DNA of 64,000 bases, from positions 248,001 through 312,000 of the forward strand of contig NZ_JAESIY010000003.1 in assembly GCF_016757215.1 (NCBI RefSeq). Reading direction: 5' to 3'. Below the pieces are notes generated by a model. It worked only from the letters and a program-made list of their open reading frames with translations, did not search any database and was not told where the DNA came from. Positions 15,881 to 24,406 of this stretch are shown here, one piece after another (positions within the stretch are counted from its first letter, which is position 1; every line of letters starts with the position of its first letter). The DNA comes from Fulvivirga sediminis (GTDB lineage: Bacteria; Bacteroidota; Bacteroidia; Cytophagales; Cyclobacteriaceae). Both the position numbers and the translations under genes were made by a program.

Positions 15881-16450
15881 ATGCAGAAATATGATATTGA
15901 TTGGCTAGAGCAGCAGGAAAACGTGAAATACCTTTTCTTTTGGGGACATACCAAAAAGAAGGGGGAAGTAAATCAATCGTGTTTTAGCCAATGGTATGAG
16001 AGCTCTTTTGAAGTAAGCGGTATTACCTATAAAACAGCCGAACATTGGATGATGTATCATAAGGCCTTGATTTTTAAAAATGACGATATAGCCAATAAAA
16101 TTATTCAGTGCGCTACGCCTGCAGAAGCCAAGAAGCTGGGCCGAAAGGTTAAAGGTTTTGATGATAAAGTATGGAATGATGAGCGTTATGACTTAGTGAG
16201 AAGAGGTAACATACATAAGTTTAATCAAAATCAATCTTTAGGAGAGTACTTGCTGAATACGAATAATAGAGTATTAGTGGAAGCTAGCCCGGTAGATGCT
16301 ATTTGGGGTATAGGTTTGGCTAAGGATAATGAAAAGGCACAAAACGTAAAAGACTGGAAGGGATTGAACCTTCTTGGCTTTGCTCTGATGGAAGCTAGAG
16401 ATTTTTTAAATGAGAAAGGTTTTTTTGAAGGGGATAGTCTGCCTGAGTAG
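15881..16450 (+). CDS. NADAR (YbiA/DUF1768) family protein
   Basis: The 189-aa protein has the NADAR fold signature: 'LFFWGH...CFSQWYESSFEVSGITYKTAEHWMMYHKAL' at residues 19-62, 'ATPAEAKKLGRKV' near 86, and 'LVEASPVDAIWGIGL' near 132. Family members hydrolyse N-glycosidic bonds: YbiA-type enzymes act on riboflavin-pathway intermediates, others remove ADP-ribose from guanine. It is the third gene of the run with the HipA-like kinase and DUF3037. Which substrate applies cannot be told from sequence alone. It could be housekeeping damage control or part of a nucleotide-based stress module. Confidence 0.85.
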   Translation: MQKYDIDWLEQQENVKYLFFWGHTKKKGEVNQSCFSQWYESSFEVSGITYKTAEHWMMYHKALIFKNDDIANKIIQCATPAEAKKLGRKVKGFDDKVWNDERYDLVRRGNIHKFNQNQSLGEYLLNTNNRVLVEASPVDAIWGIGLAKDNEKAQNVKDWKGLNLLGFALMEARDFLNEKGFFEGDSLPE

Positions 16451-16467
16451 GTTATTAAAAATATAAA

Positions 16468-16503
16468 AATTCTATTGGTGGCAATGTGCCCACCAATAGA
16501 ATT
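16468..16503. terminator. Bidirectional terminator hairpin between convergent genes
   Basis: AATTCTATTGGTGG (16468-16481) pairs perfectly with 16490-16503 around an 8-nt loop. It lies between the ends of the NADAR gene and the oppositely oriented MFS gene. T-rich tails are modest on each side. Confidence 0.7.
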
Positions 16504-16544
16504 ACTTAACATCAACAAATAATGTCTCACCTACATTCAGATAG

Positions 16545-18143
16545 CTATACAGGAATAAGTTTGGCTCCTATTTTTCTTAAGTGATAATGAAAACGTGGGA
16601 TTACAGCAATAGCTAGCATAATGAGAGCTATAAAAATGCTCATATAAATGTAATAGTCTCTCGCATATAATAGATTACTTTGTTTCGCCACGGCTTTACC
16701 TAGCAATTTTTTTGCTCCTTGGGTGCTTTGCAGCCTAGATGCCCCGCCATGTGTTAAAGCCATTTGATAGCCTTGGAGTCTTTGCATTGAAAGTGTATTG
16801 GTAGCCGTAATATCTTCTGAAAAGCTATTATAATGGATTTTTTCTTGTCTTAACCCCATGAATGAAACCATAGCCATGCTGGCGGTAAAGGTGGCGAATC
16901 TAAAAGCTACACCAGTTACAGAAGCAGAAAATGCGATTTTTTCGGGGACAGCTGTCACGTAGAATATTACAATAGACAATATGAGTATGCCATTACCAAA
17001 GCCTAGTAGGAATAATGGTAGTAAGATGTCAAAGGTTTCTGCCTGATGGCTAATGACCCTCAAGCTTAGCAAGTGGAACGCTAATAATGATCCAAAACCT
17101 GCTAGCCATATTAGCCTGATTCTTGTTTTTACCAATATGAACCTGGCCGCTAACGCAGCTCCTGCTATAATTCCAAAGGCGTTGACTATCATAATATAGC
17201 TTTGATGATAGGCATCTAGATGGAGGCTATTAGCAAAAAAGCCATATAAAACACTGGTATCTCCTTTACTAAAATAAAAAGCTATGAGCAGAAGCATTCC
17301 TATTCTAAAGTTTCTTTGCTTAAATATAGCGAGATCTATATAAGGATTTTTTAGCCTGAGCTGCCTTACTATATTCAAAGTGAAGATAAATATAAATGCT
17401 ATGCAGCAAATGATTATCCTCATACTGTAAAACCAATGGTAGTATTGGCCATACAATAATATATAGGCCAGTAGCAATAGTGATGATGAATAAAGTACAA
17501 AGCTGGCCCAGTCTACTGTTTTAAGAGATATTTTGCCTTCTTTTCTGAAATCAATGTCATTTCTCAATACCAAGCATAGAAGGATCATTCCAGGAATGAC
17601 GGAGTAAATCTTCAATAAAAAGATAGCATTGAAATCATATTTATTGAATACGAATGCATCTAACAACTGAGATAATGGAGCAGTGCTAAGTAAGGTGGCA
17701 TAGAAGGTGGCATAACCCAGCACTCGACTTCTCTGAGCATGAAATTGCTGGAATATGAGTGAAAACATCATTCCTATGAAGCCTAGTGATAGCATTCCTC
17801 CTACAAATCTGAAAAATAGCAGTAGGCCGAAGCTGTTACTATTGTATAGAATGAGGTTAATAATCACGAAAATGATGGAACAGCCTACCAGATAGGGCTT
17901 AGAGGCAAAGCGATTAAAGAAATTTCTTTCTAAGGGAAATGCTGCAGCAATAGCTAAATAGAACACTACCACAGAGTAGCGCACATCTGTACTGTCAACA
18001 CCATAATAGCTGGCAGCACTGCCTACCCCACCCATATATATGCCCAGCACTGCGGCTACAGGCACTAGCGTAAGGAATATCGCCACTACGGCCAGCCAGT
18101 TAGGCACCCATGATCTAAATATTTGATGATTGGCTTTAGCCAT
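16545..18143 (-). CDS. MFS drug efflux transporter, DHA2/EmrB-like
   Basis: This is an inner-membrane proton-driven exporter of about 532 aa with some 14 hydrophobic segments, the DHA2 number. I place the start at 18143 (MAKANHQIFRSWVP), 4 bp past the stop of the HlyD gene. An ATG at 18176 would add 11 residues and overlap that gene. Membrane segments include 'WLAVVAIFLTLVPVAAVLG', 'FFRFVGGMLSLGFIGMMFSLI' and 'YYIYMSIFIALIMLAIAVI'. With the adjacent HlyD and TolC genes it should form a tripartite pump across both membranes. The exported compound is unknown. Confidence 0.85.
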   Translation of the reverse strand: MAKANHQIFRSWVPNWLAVVAIFLTLVPVAAVLGIYMGGVGSAASYYGVDSTDVRYSVVVFYLAIAAAFPLERNFFNRFASKPYLVGCSIIFVIINLILYNSNSFGLLLFFRFVGGMLSLGFIGMMFSLIFQQFHAQRSRVLGYATFYATLLSTAPLSQLLDAFVFNKYDFNAIFLLKIYSVIPGMILLCLVLRNDIDFRKEGKISLKTVDWASFVLYSSSLLLLAYILLYGQYYHWFYSMRIIICCIAFIFIFTLNIVRQLRLKNPYIDLAIFKQRNFRIGMLLLIAFYFSKGDTSVLYGFFANSLHLDAYHQSYIMIVNAFGIIAGAALAARFILVKTRIRLIWLAGFGSLLAFHLLSLRVISHQAETFDILLPLFLLGFGNGILILSIVIFYVTAVPEKIAFSASVTGVAFRFATFTASMAMVSFMGLRQEKIHYNSFSEDITATNTLSMQRLQGYQMALTHGGASRLQSTQGAKKLLGKAVAKQSNLLYARDYYIYMSIFIALIMLAIAVIPRFHYHLRKIGAKLIPV

Positions 18144-18147
18144 ATAG

Positions 18148-19209
18148 CTATTCTTTTGGTATTGAAACGATGGCATTCATGCCTGCTTTTAGCTTATTAA
18201 GCTGTTCAGGAGCATCAGTAAAAGCTATTTTTACAGGGAAACGTTGTGTTATTTTTACGAAGTTACCCGTGGCGTTGTCTGGTGGTAATAGAGAAAATTG
18301 AGCTCCCGTAGCAGGAGATAGAGACTCTATTTGTCCGTGAAAAGTCTTATTAGGAAAGGCGTCTATAGTTATTTTTGCAGATTGACCTTCCTGCATATTG
18401 GCAATTTGAGTTTCCTCGAAATTAGCTACTATCCACTTGCCTTGTTTTTGATCTACCATAAAGCCTATAGTCTGACCTTTTTGAATGAACTGCCCTATCT
18501 GAATAGTTTTATTTCCCATGTAACCGTCAGAAGGAGAGGTTATAACAGCGTATTTAAGGTCAAGCTTTACCCGGGCTAAAGCAGCTTCTTTTTGCTTTAC
18601 ATCAGCCTCAGCTACACTTAGTTCTGAAGTAACGTCTGTGGTGCGGTTTTGTGAGGCCTTGTAAGAGTTCTTTAAAGCTTCATAGTTTGATTTAGCTACT
18701 TCTAACTTGGTTTTTATATTTTCGAATTGCTGCTGCGTTACAGCTTCCCCTTCTAATAACTTTTTATAACGGTCATATTCCTGTTGTTGATGCCATAGCT
18801 CTGCCTGAGCAGCGCCTATCTTAGCTTTGTTTACACTAGCACTGCTGCTAGCTGTGTTAATATTACTTTCAAGTACTTTTAGCCTTGCTTGGGAAGATGC
18901 CAGTGCCGCTTCCGCTTCTTTGAGTTGCACAGAAGCTTCATCTACATCTAATATTAACAGCGTATCTCCCTTACTCACTTTTTGGTGATCTTTAAATCTG
19001 ATGTCTTTGATATATCCACTAGCCCTGCTTAATATAGGGTTAATATATTCCTTTACTTGAGCATCATTAGTTTCTTCGTACTTCCAAAAATTAATCATAG
19101 CAAAGGCTCCCCAAATGATCAGCCCAGCTAATATGACCACAGCCACGGCATAGGTTGTTTTTATGGCTAAATGGTCTATCTTTTCATATTTTTTTATATC
19201 GTTGCTCAT
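18148..19209 (-). CDS. HlyD/EmrA-family membrane fusion protein
   Basis: This 353-aa periplasmic adaptor has one N-terminal membrane helix (about 20-42, YAVAVVILAGLIIWGAFAMI). A biotinyl-lipoyl-like half (SGYIKDIRFKDHQKVSKGDTLLILD) follows. A coiled-coil hairpin spans about residues 85-210 (EYDRYKKLLEGEAVTQQQFE) and the second lipoyl half and beta-barrel are ITSPSDGYMGNKTIQIGQFI. The order is that of EmrA. It is separated by 2 bp from the TolC gene and by 4 bp from the MFS gene, so one operon encodes the complete pump. Confidence 0.9.
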   Translation of the reverse strand: MSNDIKKYEKIDHLAIKTTYAVAVVILAGLIIWGAFAMINFWKYEETNDAQVKEYINPILSRASGYIKDIRFKDHQKVSKGDTLLILDVDEASVQLKEAEAALASSQARLKVLESNINTASSSASVNKAKIGAAQAELWHQQQEYDRYKKLLEGEAVTQQQFENIKTKLEVAKSNYEALKNSYKASQNRTTDVTSELSVAEADVKQKEAALARVKLDLKYAVITSPSDGYMGNKTIQIGQFIQKGQTIGFMVDQKQGKWIVANFEETQIANMQEGQSAKITIDAFPNKTFHGQIESLSPATGAQFSLLPPDNATGNFVKITQRFPVKIAFTDAPEQLNKLKAGMNAIVSIPKE

Positions 19210-19211
19210 GT

Positions 19212-20537
19212 TTATAGTTGCCCTGTTATTTTAAGTAATTGATAATAATGCAGTCTGGCAGAAATTTTACTGTTGATCAGATCAAACTTGGCTTGTAAAA
19301 GCTGGGTGTCAGCATCTAGCAAGTCTGTAAGTAATGACAGTTGATTGAAATACATCTGATTGACTATTCTGTAGTTCTCTTCTGCCTGTATAATATTCAT
19401 TTTGGCCACTTTCACTTCCTCCAGATCCTCATGAAAATGCTTGTAGGCGGCTTTTACTTGTGTTCTAAGCTGATCTTCAGTATGCTCTTTTGCTAATTTT
19501 GTTTGCTCTATCGCTATCTCGGCAGCTTCTTCCTTGTGCTTATCATGGTATAATGCTGAGAGATTATAAGAGAAACGCAAACCAGCCATACCTAATAAGT
19601 AGGGTGCTGTGCTATATGGGTAGAGTTTGATCTGTGGGTAAGAGTATGTATACTCACCAAAAAGGCCCAACCGGGGTAGCTTGTCTGATTTAAGTTCTTG
19701 CAGTTTAAATTCAGTGATAGCAATTTTTGATTGGGCAATTTTCTCGCTCGGAGATAAACGCACGGCATCGTCTATATATTCTAAGTAAGCTTTCTCGGCC
19801 TTTATCAGGTCAATGTCTATACTATCAGTAGGCTTTATAGGCTGTTCGTCATCATAACCAATAAGTATGTTAAGCTGCTGAGTGGCGAGCTCTACATTGT
19901 TTTTCATTTTCAGTAGGTTAGTTTCCTGTCGGGAAAGCTGAAGCTTAGCTCTCAGTAGGTCACTTTTAAGTACTACACCGTTTTCATAGAGTTGACTGAT
20001 TTGGTCCAATCGTTTATTATTTCTATAAATGTTTTGCACGATGAGTTTTTTAAGTTCTAGTGCTCGCTGCATATCCAGATATTCCATAGCTACTCTATAA
20101 TGGATATCAGAGATACTTTTCTCCTCCAGATATTGAAGCAGTACTTCCTTTTCTTCTGCTTCTTTTATATGTACTTGGGTTTTATGACCACTATAAAGGT
20201 TTAAATAGGCCTCTATGCCAGCATCATATATTGTGTGATCTTCTATAGGAATATATTCTGGCTTTTCTAATAGCCCATCTTTAAATACAGGTACATTGGC
20301 TAGCCTTCCATAGCTACCATCAATAGCCACATGCGGTAGCCATTGCTTTTTAGAATTCATTACTTCTTTTTCCCCAATCTTAGTGTCATAGTGCTTTAAG
20401 CGTAGCTCTTTGCTGTAAGTATTCGCTTTTTCCCAAGCTTCTTCAATACTCAGATATACGCTATCTTGCTGCTTATTCTGCCCATTCAGTACTCCACTTA
20501 AGACCAAAAAGAAGAAGAAAAGAATCTTGCTTTTCAT
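19212..20537 (-). CDS. TolC-family outer-membrane efflux protein
   Basis: The start at 20537 gives a proper signal peptide (KSKILFFFFLVLSGVLNGQ). An ATG 33 bp upstream would add residues ahead of it. The mature chain has the two internal repeats of OEP proteins: long helices (LRAKLQLSRQETNLLKMKNN; EVKVAKMNIIQAEENYRIVN) separated by short strands (LPRLGLFGEYTYSYP). Ending 'LTDLLDADTQLLQAKFDLIN' is typical. It is the promoter-proximal gene of the efflux operon and lies opposite the AraC regulator across a 131-bp gap. Confidence 0.88.
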   Translation of the reverse strand: MKSKILFFFFLVLSGVLNGQNKQQDSVYLSIEEAWEKANTYSKELRLKHYDTKIGEKEVMNSKKQWLPHVAIDGSYGRLANVPVFKDGLLEKPEYIPIEDHTIYDAGIEAYLNLYSGHKTQVHIKEAEEKEVLLQYLEEKSISDIHYRVAMEYLDMQRALELKKLIVQNIYRNNKRLDQISQLYENGVVLKSDLLRAKLQLSRQETNLLKMKNNVELATQQLNILIGYDDEQPIKPTDSIDIDLIKAEKAYLEYIDDAVRLSPSEKIAQSKIAITEFKLQELKSDKLPRLGLFGEYTYSYPQIKLYPYSTAPYLLGMAGLRFSYNLSALYHDKHKEEAAEIAIEQTKLAKEHTEDQLRTQVKAAYKHFHEDLEEVKVAKMNIIQAEENYRIVNQMYFNQLSLLTDLLDADTQLLQAKFDLINSKISARLHYYQLLKITGQL

Positions 20538-20668
20538 ATTGTCTTGAGTTATAAAAAATTTCATATGCAAAGTTTCTTTTATTTTGTTGGTCTTGTTTTC
20601 AATAATTAGACAATTGTTTTATAATTTAAGCCATCCTATATAATGACTAGAAATAACTATATTATACT

Positions 20669-21457
20669 ATGAGTCAGTTTCTTGAGAAGGTAGATAATGA
20701 CATACATGCTTATTTTGTGCATCATGACAGGGCTGAGGAAAAGCTACCGATGCATCAGCATACAAAGCATCAGTTAAGTTATGTGGAAGGGGGAGTTGCG
20801 TTTCTCAATACGCTAGAGAAATCTTACTTTCTGCCAGCCAGGCATTTTTTGTGGATACCTGCTGGTGTTAAGCACAATGTTACGTCTCGTACTTCTGTGA
20901 AGATGGTGCATAATGTGTATATACCTACTTCATTGTTTCCTGCGGAACATGTGCTTAGTCAAAATGGAGGTATATATCCGGTGACCAATTTGCTGATGGA
21001 AATGATTTATTATACTGAACAATGGAATGGAGAAATAGCGAAGCAAGACAGGGAACAATTTGAATTTTTAAATGTATTCAAAAATGTGGTATTAGATGTG
21101 GCTAAAATACCATTTCCATTGGTATTGCCAACCACAGATAATGAAGGCCTCAGAGAAGTACTTAAATATATACACCTCAACATTGATCAACCCTTATATT
21201 TAAATGAGGTGGCTAAAAGGTTTGGGTATAGTTCTCGTTCACTTTCCCGGTTATTCAAAAAGCATATGGATACGTCATTTTTGCAATATGTCAAACTGAC
21301 CAGGATAGTGAGGGGTATGGAGAAATTGCTTAAAACTGATCAGTCTATCAGTGAGATAGCTTATAGTTGCGGCTATAATAGTTTGTCATCTTTTAGCTTT
21401 ACTTTTCACCAGGTAGCCCACATGTCTCCTGCGGAGTTTAGGAAGCAGAATTTATAA
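20669..21457 (+). CDS. AraC-family transcriptional regulator
   Basis: This 262-aa protein has an N-terminal cupin sensor (residues 20-100, with HQHTKHQLSYVEGGV and FLWIPAGVKHNV) and a C-terminal pair of helix-turn-helix motifs: 'LYLNEVAKRFGYSSRSLSRL' from about 175 and 'QSISEIAYSCGYNSLSSFSF' from about 228. It ends with the usual HMSPAEFRKQ. Its gene is divergent from the TolC-HlyD-MFS operon, so it most likely controls that pump in response to a small ligand bound by the cupin. Confidence 0.88.
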   Translation: MSQFLEKVDNDIHAYFVHHDRAEEKLPMHQHTKHQLSYVEGGVAFLNTLEKSYFLPARHFLWIPAGVKHNVTSRTSVKMVHNVYIPTSLFPAEHVLSQNGGIYPVTNLLMEMIYYTEQWNGEIAKQDREQFEFLNVFKNVVLDVAKIPFPLVLPTTDNEGLREVLKYIHLNIDQPLYLNEVAKRFGYSSRSLSRLFKKHMDTSFLQYVKLTRIVRGMEKLLKTDQSISEIAYSCGYNSLSSFSFTFHQVAHMSPAEFRKQNL

Positions 21458-21607
21458 ATTGTGGTTAAAACGTTGGGAAGATTCCCCATGAAGGGGGAAT
21501 ATAATTCATGATTTACCCTACCAAATCCTTATTTAATCATATTGGGGGCTAGGCATGGTTTTGGAATACTTCAAATCAAATATTTTGTAACCAAACCATG
21601 AAAACCA

Positions 21608-22450
21608 ATGTCATCAATTACACAAACCGCACGATCAGCTAAATCTTCTTTCGAATACACAGAGTGGAAAGAGAAGTTGGCTCGTATTGGGCACGCAGCC
21701 AAAGGAGCAGTATATGGAATAGCAGGTGTACTTACACTAATGGCAGCCTTTAATATGGGTGGCCAAAAAGCAGGAAAAACACAAGTGATTGATTTTCTCG
21801 AAAAACAGGCCTTTGGTCAGGTGTTAGTAATCCTGATGGGGATAGGATTAGCTTGCTATGCGTTTTACAGATTTGTACAAGTAGCTGGTAAATCTGAAAA
21901 GCTTCAAGATAAAAGTGATTTAAAAAGAACCGCTTTAAAAGCAGGATTCTTTATATCTGGAATTATATATCTTGGTTTTGCTTATTATGCCATTTCTCAA
22001 GTATTAGGAAGTTCAGGATCAAGCGGATCGAGTAAAGGGCTTCTTTCTTCTATGATGGAGCATTCTTGGGGAATAGTGGTAATATATATTGCCTCAAGTT
22101 TATTGTTGATAAAAGCTATATACCAGTTTGTAAAAGTAGCTAATAAAGAATATTATGAGGGAGTAAGAGGAATGAACGTAGGTGTTGAAAAAGCGAAGTC
22201 TATTGTAAGAAAAGCTGGTGCAGTAGGATTTATTGCTAGAGGAATTTTAATAGGTATAACAGCTTATTTCTTCTTTCAGGCCGCTCAAACTCATGACGCC
22301 TCTCAGGTAAAAGGAACCTCAGGCGCATTTTCCTTTTTACAGCAGAGTAGTAGCGGGCCGTGGTTAATGGCTGCAGTAGCTCTTGGTTTAATAGGATATG
22401 CCGTATATATGGTGATAGTATCTAGATATAAAAACTTTCATATTAAATAG
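21608..22450 (+). CDS. DUF1206 integral membrane protein
   Basis: The 280-aa protein has three repeats of the two-helix DUF1206 unit, beginning 'ARIGHAAKGAVYGIAGVLTL', 'ALKAGFFISGIIYLGFAYYA' and 'GAVGFIARGILIGITAYFFF'. Each repeat carries a glycine-rich first helix and an ALG/GYAxY-type second helix (GIGLACYAFYRFVQ; ALGLIGYAVYMVI). A Gly/Ser linker separates two of them. The function of the family is unknown to me. It stands alone and ends at a strong terminator. Confidence 0.85.
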   Translation: MSSITQTARSAKSSFEYTEWKEKLARIGHAAKGAVYGIAGVLTLMAAFNMGGQKAGKTQVIDFLEKQAFGQVLVILMGIGLACYAFYRFVQVAGKSEKLQDKSDLKRTALKAGFFISGIIYLGFAYYAISQVLGSSGSSGSSKGLLSSMMEHSWGIVVIYIASSLLLIKAIYQFVKVANKEYYEGVRGMNVGVEKAKSIVRKAGAVGFIARGILIGITAYFFFQAAQTHDASQVKGTSGAFSFLQQSSSGPWLMAAVALGLIGYAVYMVIVSRYKNFHIK

Positions 22451-22475
22451 ATTCTTGGGTTTTAAAAGTGCAGTA

Positions 22476-22510
22476 AAAGCAGCGCAATTTATTTTGTGCT
22501 GCTTTTTTTT
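22476..22510 (+). terminator. Intrinsic terminator after the DUF1206 gene
   Basis: AAAGCAGCGCA pairs with TGTGCTGCTTT (one G-U pair) and is followed by a run of eight T. Confidence 0.9.
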
Positions 22511-22733
22511 ATTATCAGCTTTTGAAGGCAGATTTTTTTGCTGATAGCAAGTTATATTGTGTTAGAAAAACGCATTCATTATTGCTAGTGAATCATATCA
22601 TCATTAATGGTTATTAGTCTTATTTTTTAATAAATTGATAATCAGTAGTTAATAGTTTTTGTTTTAATTTCTTCTCTCGACCTAATTCTTATCATCCCCA
22701 AAATTAGTTATGTATTTACACTAGCATTAGCGA

Positions 22734-22764
22734 TTGCGACTGTTGAAATATGCTTATAGTTTTG
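22734..22764 (+). promoter_or_regulatory. Candidate Bacteroidota promoter of the siderophore operon
   Basis: TAGTTTTG (22757-22764) fits the TAnnTTTG -7 element of Bacteroidota, with TTG (22734-22736) 20 bp upstream as the -33 element. The Fur-box-like palindrome lies immediately downstream, where it would cover the transcription start. The rest of 22511-22856 is AT-rich and holds no gene. Confidence 0.45.
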
Positions 22765-22772
22765 TTTTATTC

Positions 22773-22789
22773 TTATTTAAACTAAATAA
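22773..22789. promoter_or_regulatory. Fur-box-like palindrome
   Basis: TTATTTAAACTAAATAA is a perfect 7-3-7 inverted repeat 68 bp upstream of the decarboxylase start. The position in front of a siderophore operon makes iron-dependent repression by Fur the simplest reading. Confidence 0.5.
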
Positions 22790-22856
22790 AAATAGAGTTA
22801 GGTAGGAATGCATTGTGTCTAATGAAATAGTGTAAACCTAAACCAGAACATAGCTT

Positions 22857-24383
22857 ATGTTGCAGGAAAAATATGCTCATCAACTGCTGGAGAGTGAGAG
22901 ACCGGATCAATTGTACAAATACCTATTTAACGATCTTCCGGAAAATAAAGCTTATTATCAGAAAAGTATTAATCAAACAGTAAATGCAGTAATAGATCAC
23001 TTAGAGACACGTAGTACCCCTTATAGTGGCGCTTCGGTGGATCAAATTAGAGAGCGCTTTAGCAGACTGCAGGCGGAGCATCCGGAGGGCAATTCATTGC
23101 AAATTGTGCTGGAAGAGCTAAAAGAACTTTATCTTAACGATGCCATTTCTTTTCATAATACAAAGTATGTGGCACATCTCAACTGCCCTATTCTTATCCC
23201 TACTTTGGCTGCTGAGGTTATTATCAGTGCTATAAATACATCTATGGATACTTGGGATCAAAGTGCAGGAGGTACTTTTATAGAGCTGAAGCTTATAGAG
23301 TGGACACTAGATAAAATCGGCTATCCGGAAAATGCTGATGGTGTTTTTACTAGTGGCGGCACTCAGTCTAATATGATGGGCCTATTGCTGGCCCGTGATC
23401 ATTTCATTAGTAATAATTATTCCATTGATCCGGGCATGGATGGTTTACCGGCAGAAGCCACTAAATTTCGAATATTCTGCTCTGAAGTAAGTCATTTTAG
23501 TCTTAAAAAGAATGCAGCATTACTGGGCTTAGGGCAAAATTCAGTGGTATCAGTGGCTGTTAATGATAAGTATCAAATGGATACTGAAGCGCTGGAGGAG
23601 GCGATTATCAAAGAAAAGAGCTTGGGAAATATCCCCATTGCTGTTGTAGGCACGGCTGGTACTACAGACTTCGGTTCCATAGATCCGCTTTATGCAATGG
23701 CAGCTGTCGCTGATCAATACAAAATATGGTTTCATGTGGATGCTGCTTATGGTGGAGGACTCATCCTTAGCGATAAGCATAAAGAGAAACTAAAGGGAAT
23801 AGAGCTATCAGATTCAGCGACTATAGATTACCATAAAACCTTTTTTCAGCCAGTAAGCTCCAGTGGTTTTTTTATGAGAGATAAGAGCTATATCAATTAC
23901 ATAAAATACCATGCGGATTACCTCAATAGTAAAGAGCAGGAAGAAGAGGGTATCCCTAATATGGTAAAAAAGTCCATACAAACTACCCGTCGTTTTGATG
24001 CATTGAAGCTTTGGGTGAGTTTGCGTACCATGGGAACACAACGTTTGGGGCAATACATTGATGATATTATTGAGTTGGCCCAGAGAACTTCTTTAATGCT
24101 TAGAAATAGAGCCAAGTTTGAGGTGCTAAACCATCCCGAGATTAGTGCTGTAGTGTTTAGGTATAATCCTTTGCCAAATACAAAAACTGATGTTTGCGCA
24201 CTTAATGCTTATATAAGGAAGTCGATGTTTGATGAGGGTAAGGCTTTAATAGCCAGTACTAAGGTAGAGGGTAAGGTATACCTGAAATTTACTTTGCTCA
24301 ACCCGGTAACTCAGCTGAGTGATATGCAGGAAATTGTAGATCACATAGAAAGACACGGCCATAACTACTTTATAAAAAACTAA
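22857..24383 (+). CDS. PLP-dependent decarboxylase of siderophore synthesis (DesA/BibA-like)
   Basis: This 508-aa group II decarboxylase should convert lysine to cadaverine (or ornithine or diaminobutyrate to its diamine), the first step to a hydroxamate siderophore. The PLP lysine is K327 in TIDYHKTFFQP. The cofactor aspartate is in 'WFHVDAAYGGG' and the family motif 'TSGGTQSNMMGLLLARD' is near residue 168. The N-terminal 100 residues form the usual dimerisation arm. It opens a five-gene operon: an N-hydroxylase starts 23 bp later. The context makes cadaverine the favoured product, but the substrate cannot be fixed by sequence reading. Confidence 0.82.
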   Translation: MLQEKYAHQLLESERPDQLYKYLFNDLPENKAYYQKSINQTVNAVIDHLETRSTPYSGASVDQIRERFSRLQAEHPEGNSLQIVLEELKELYLNDAISFHNTKYVAHLNCPILIPTLAAEVIISAINTSMDTWDQSAGGTFIELKLIEWTLDKIGYPENADGVFTSGGTQSNMMGLLLARDHFISNNYSIDPGMDGLPAEATKFRIFCSEVSHFSLKKNAALLGLGQNSVVSVAVNDKYQMDTEALEEAIIKEKSLGNIPIAVVGTAGTTDFGSIDPLYAMAAVADQYKIWFHVDAAYGGGLILSDKHKEKLKGIELSDSATIDYHKTFFQPVSSSGFFMRDKSYINYIKYHADYLNSKEQEEEGIPNMVKKSIQTTRRFDALKLWVSLRTMGTQRLGQYIDDIIELAQRTSLMLRNRAKFEVLNHPEISAVVFRYNPLPNTKTDVCALNAYIRKSMFDEGKALIASTKVEGKVYLKFTLLNPVTQLSDMQEIVDHIERHGHNYFIKN

Positions 24384-24406
24384 TCAAAATATTTAAATAT
24401 ACTGCA

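Noticed and set aside
21476-21502. Hairpin attcccc / gggggaat after the AraC gene as an intrinsic terminator.
   Set aside because: The stem is short and no T-tract follows on the plus strand, so it is not listed as a terminator.
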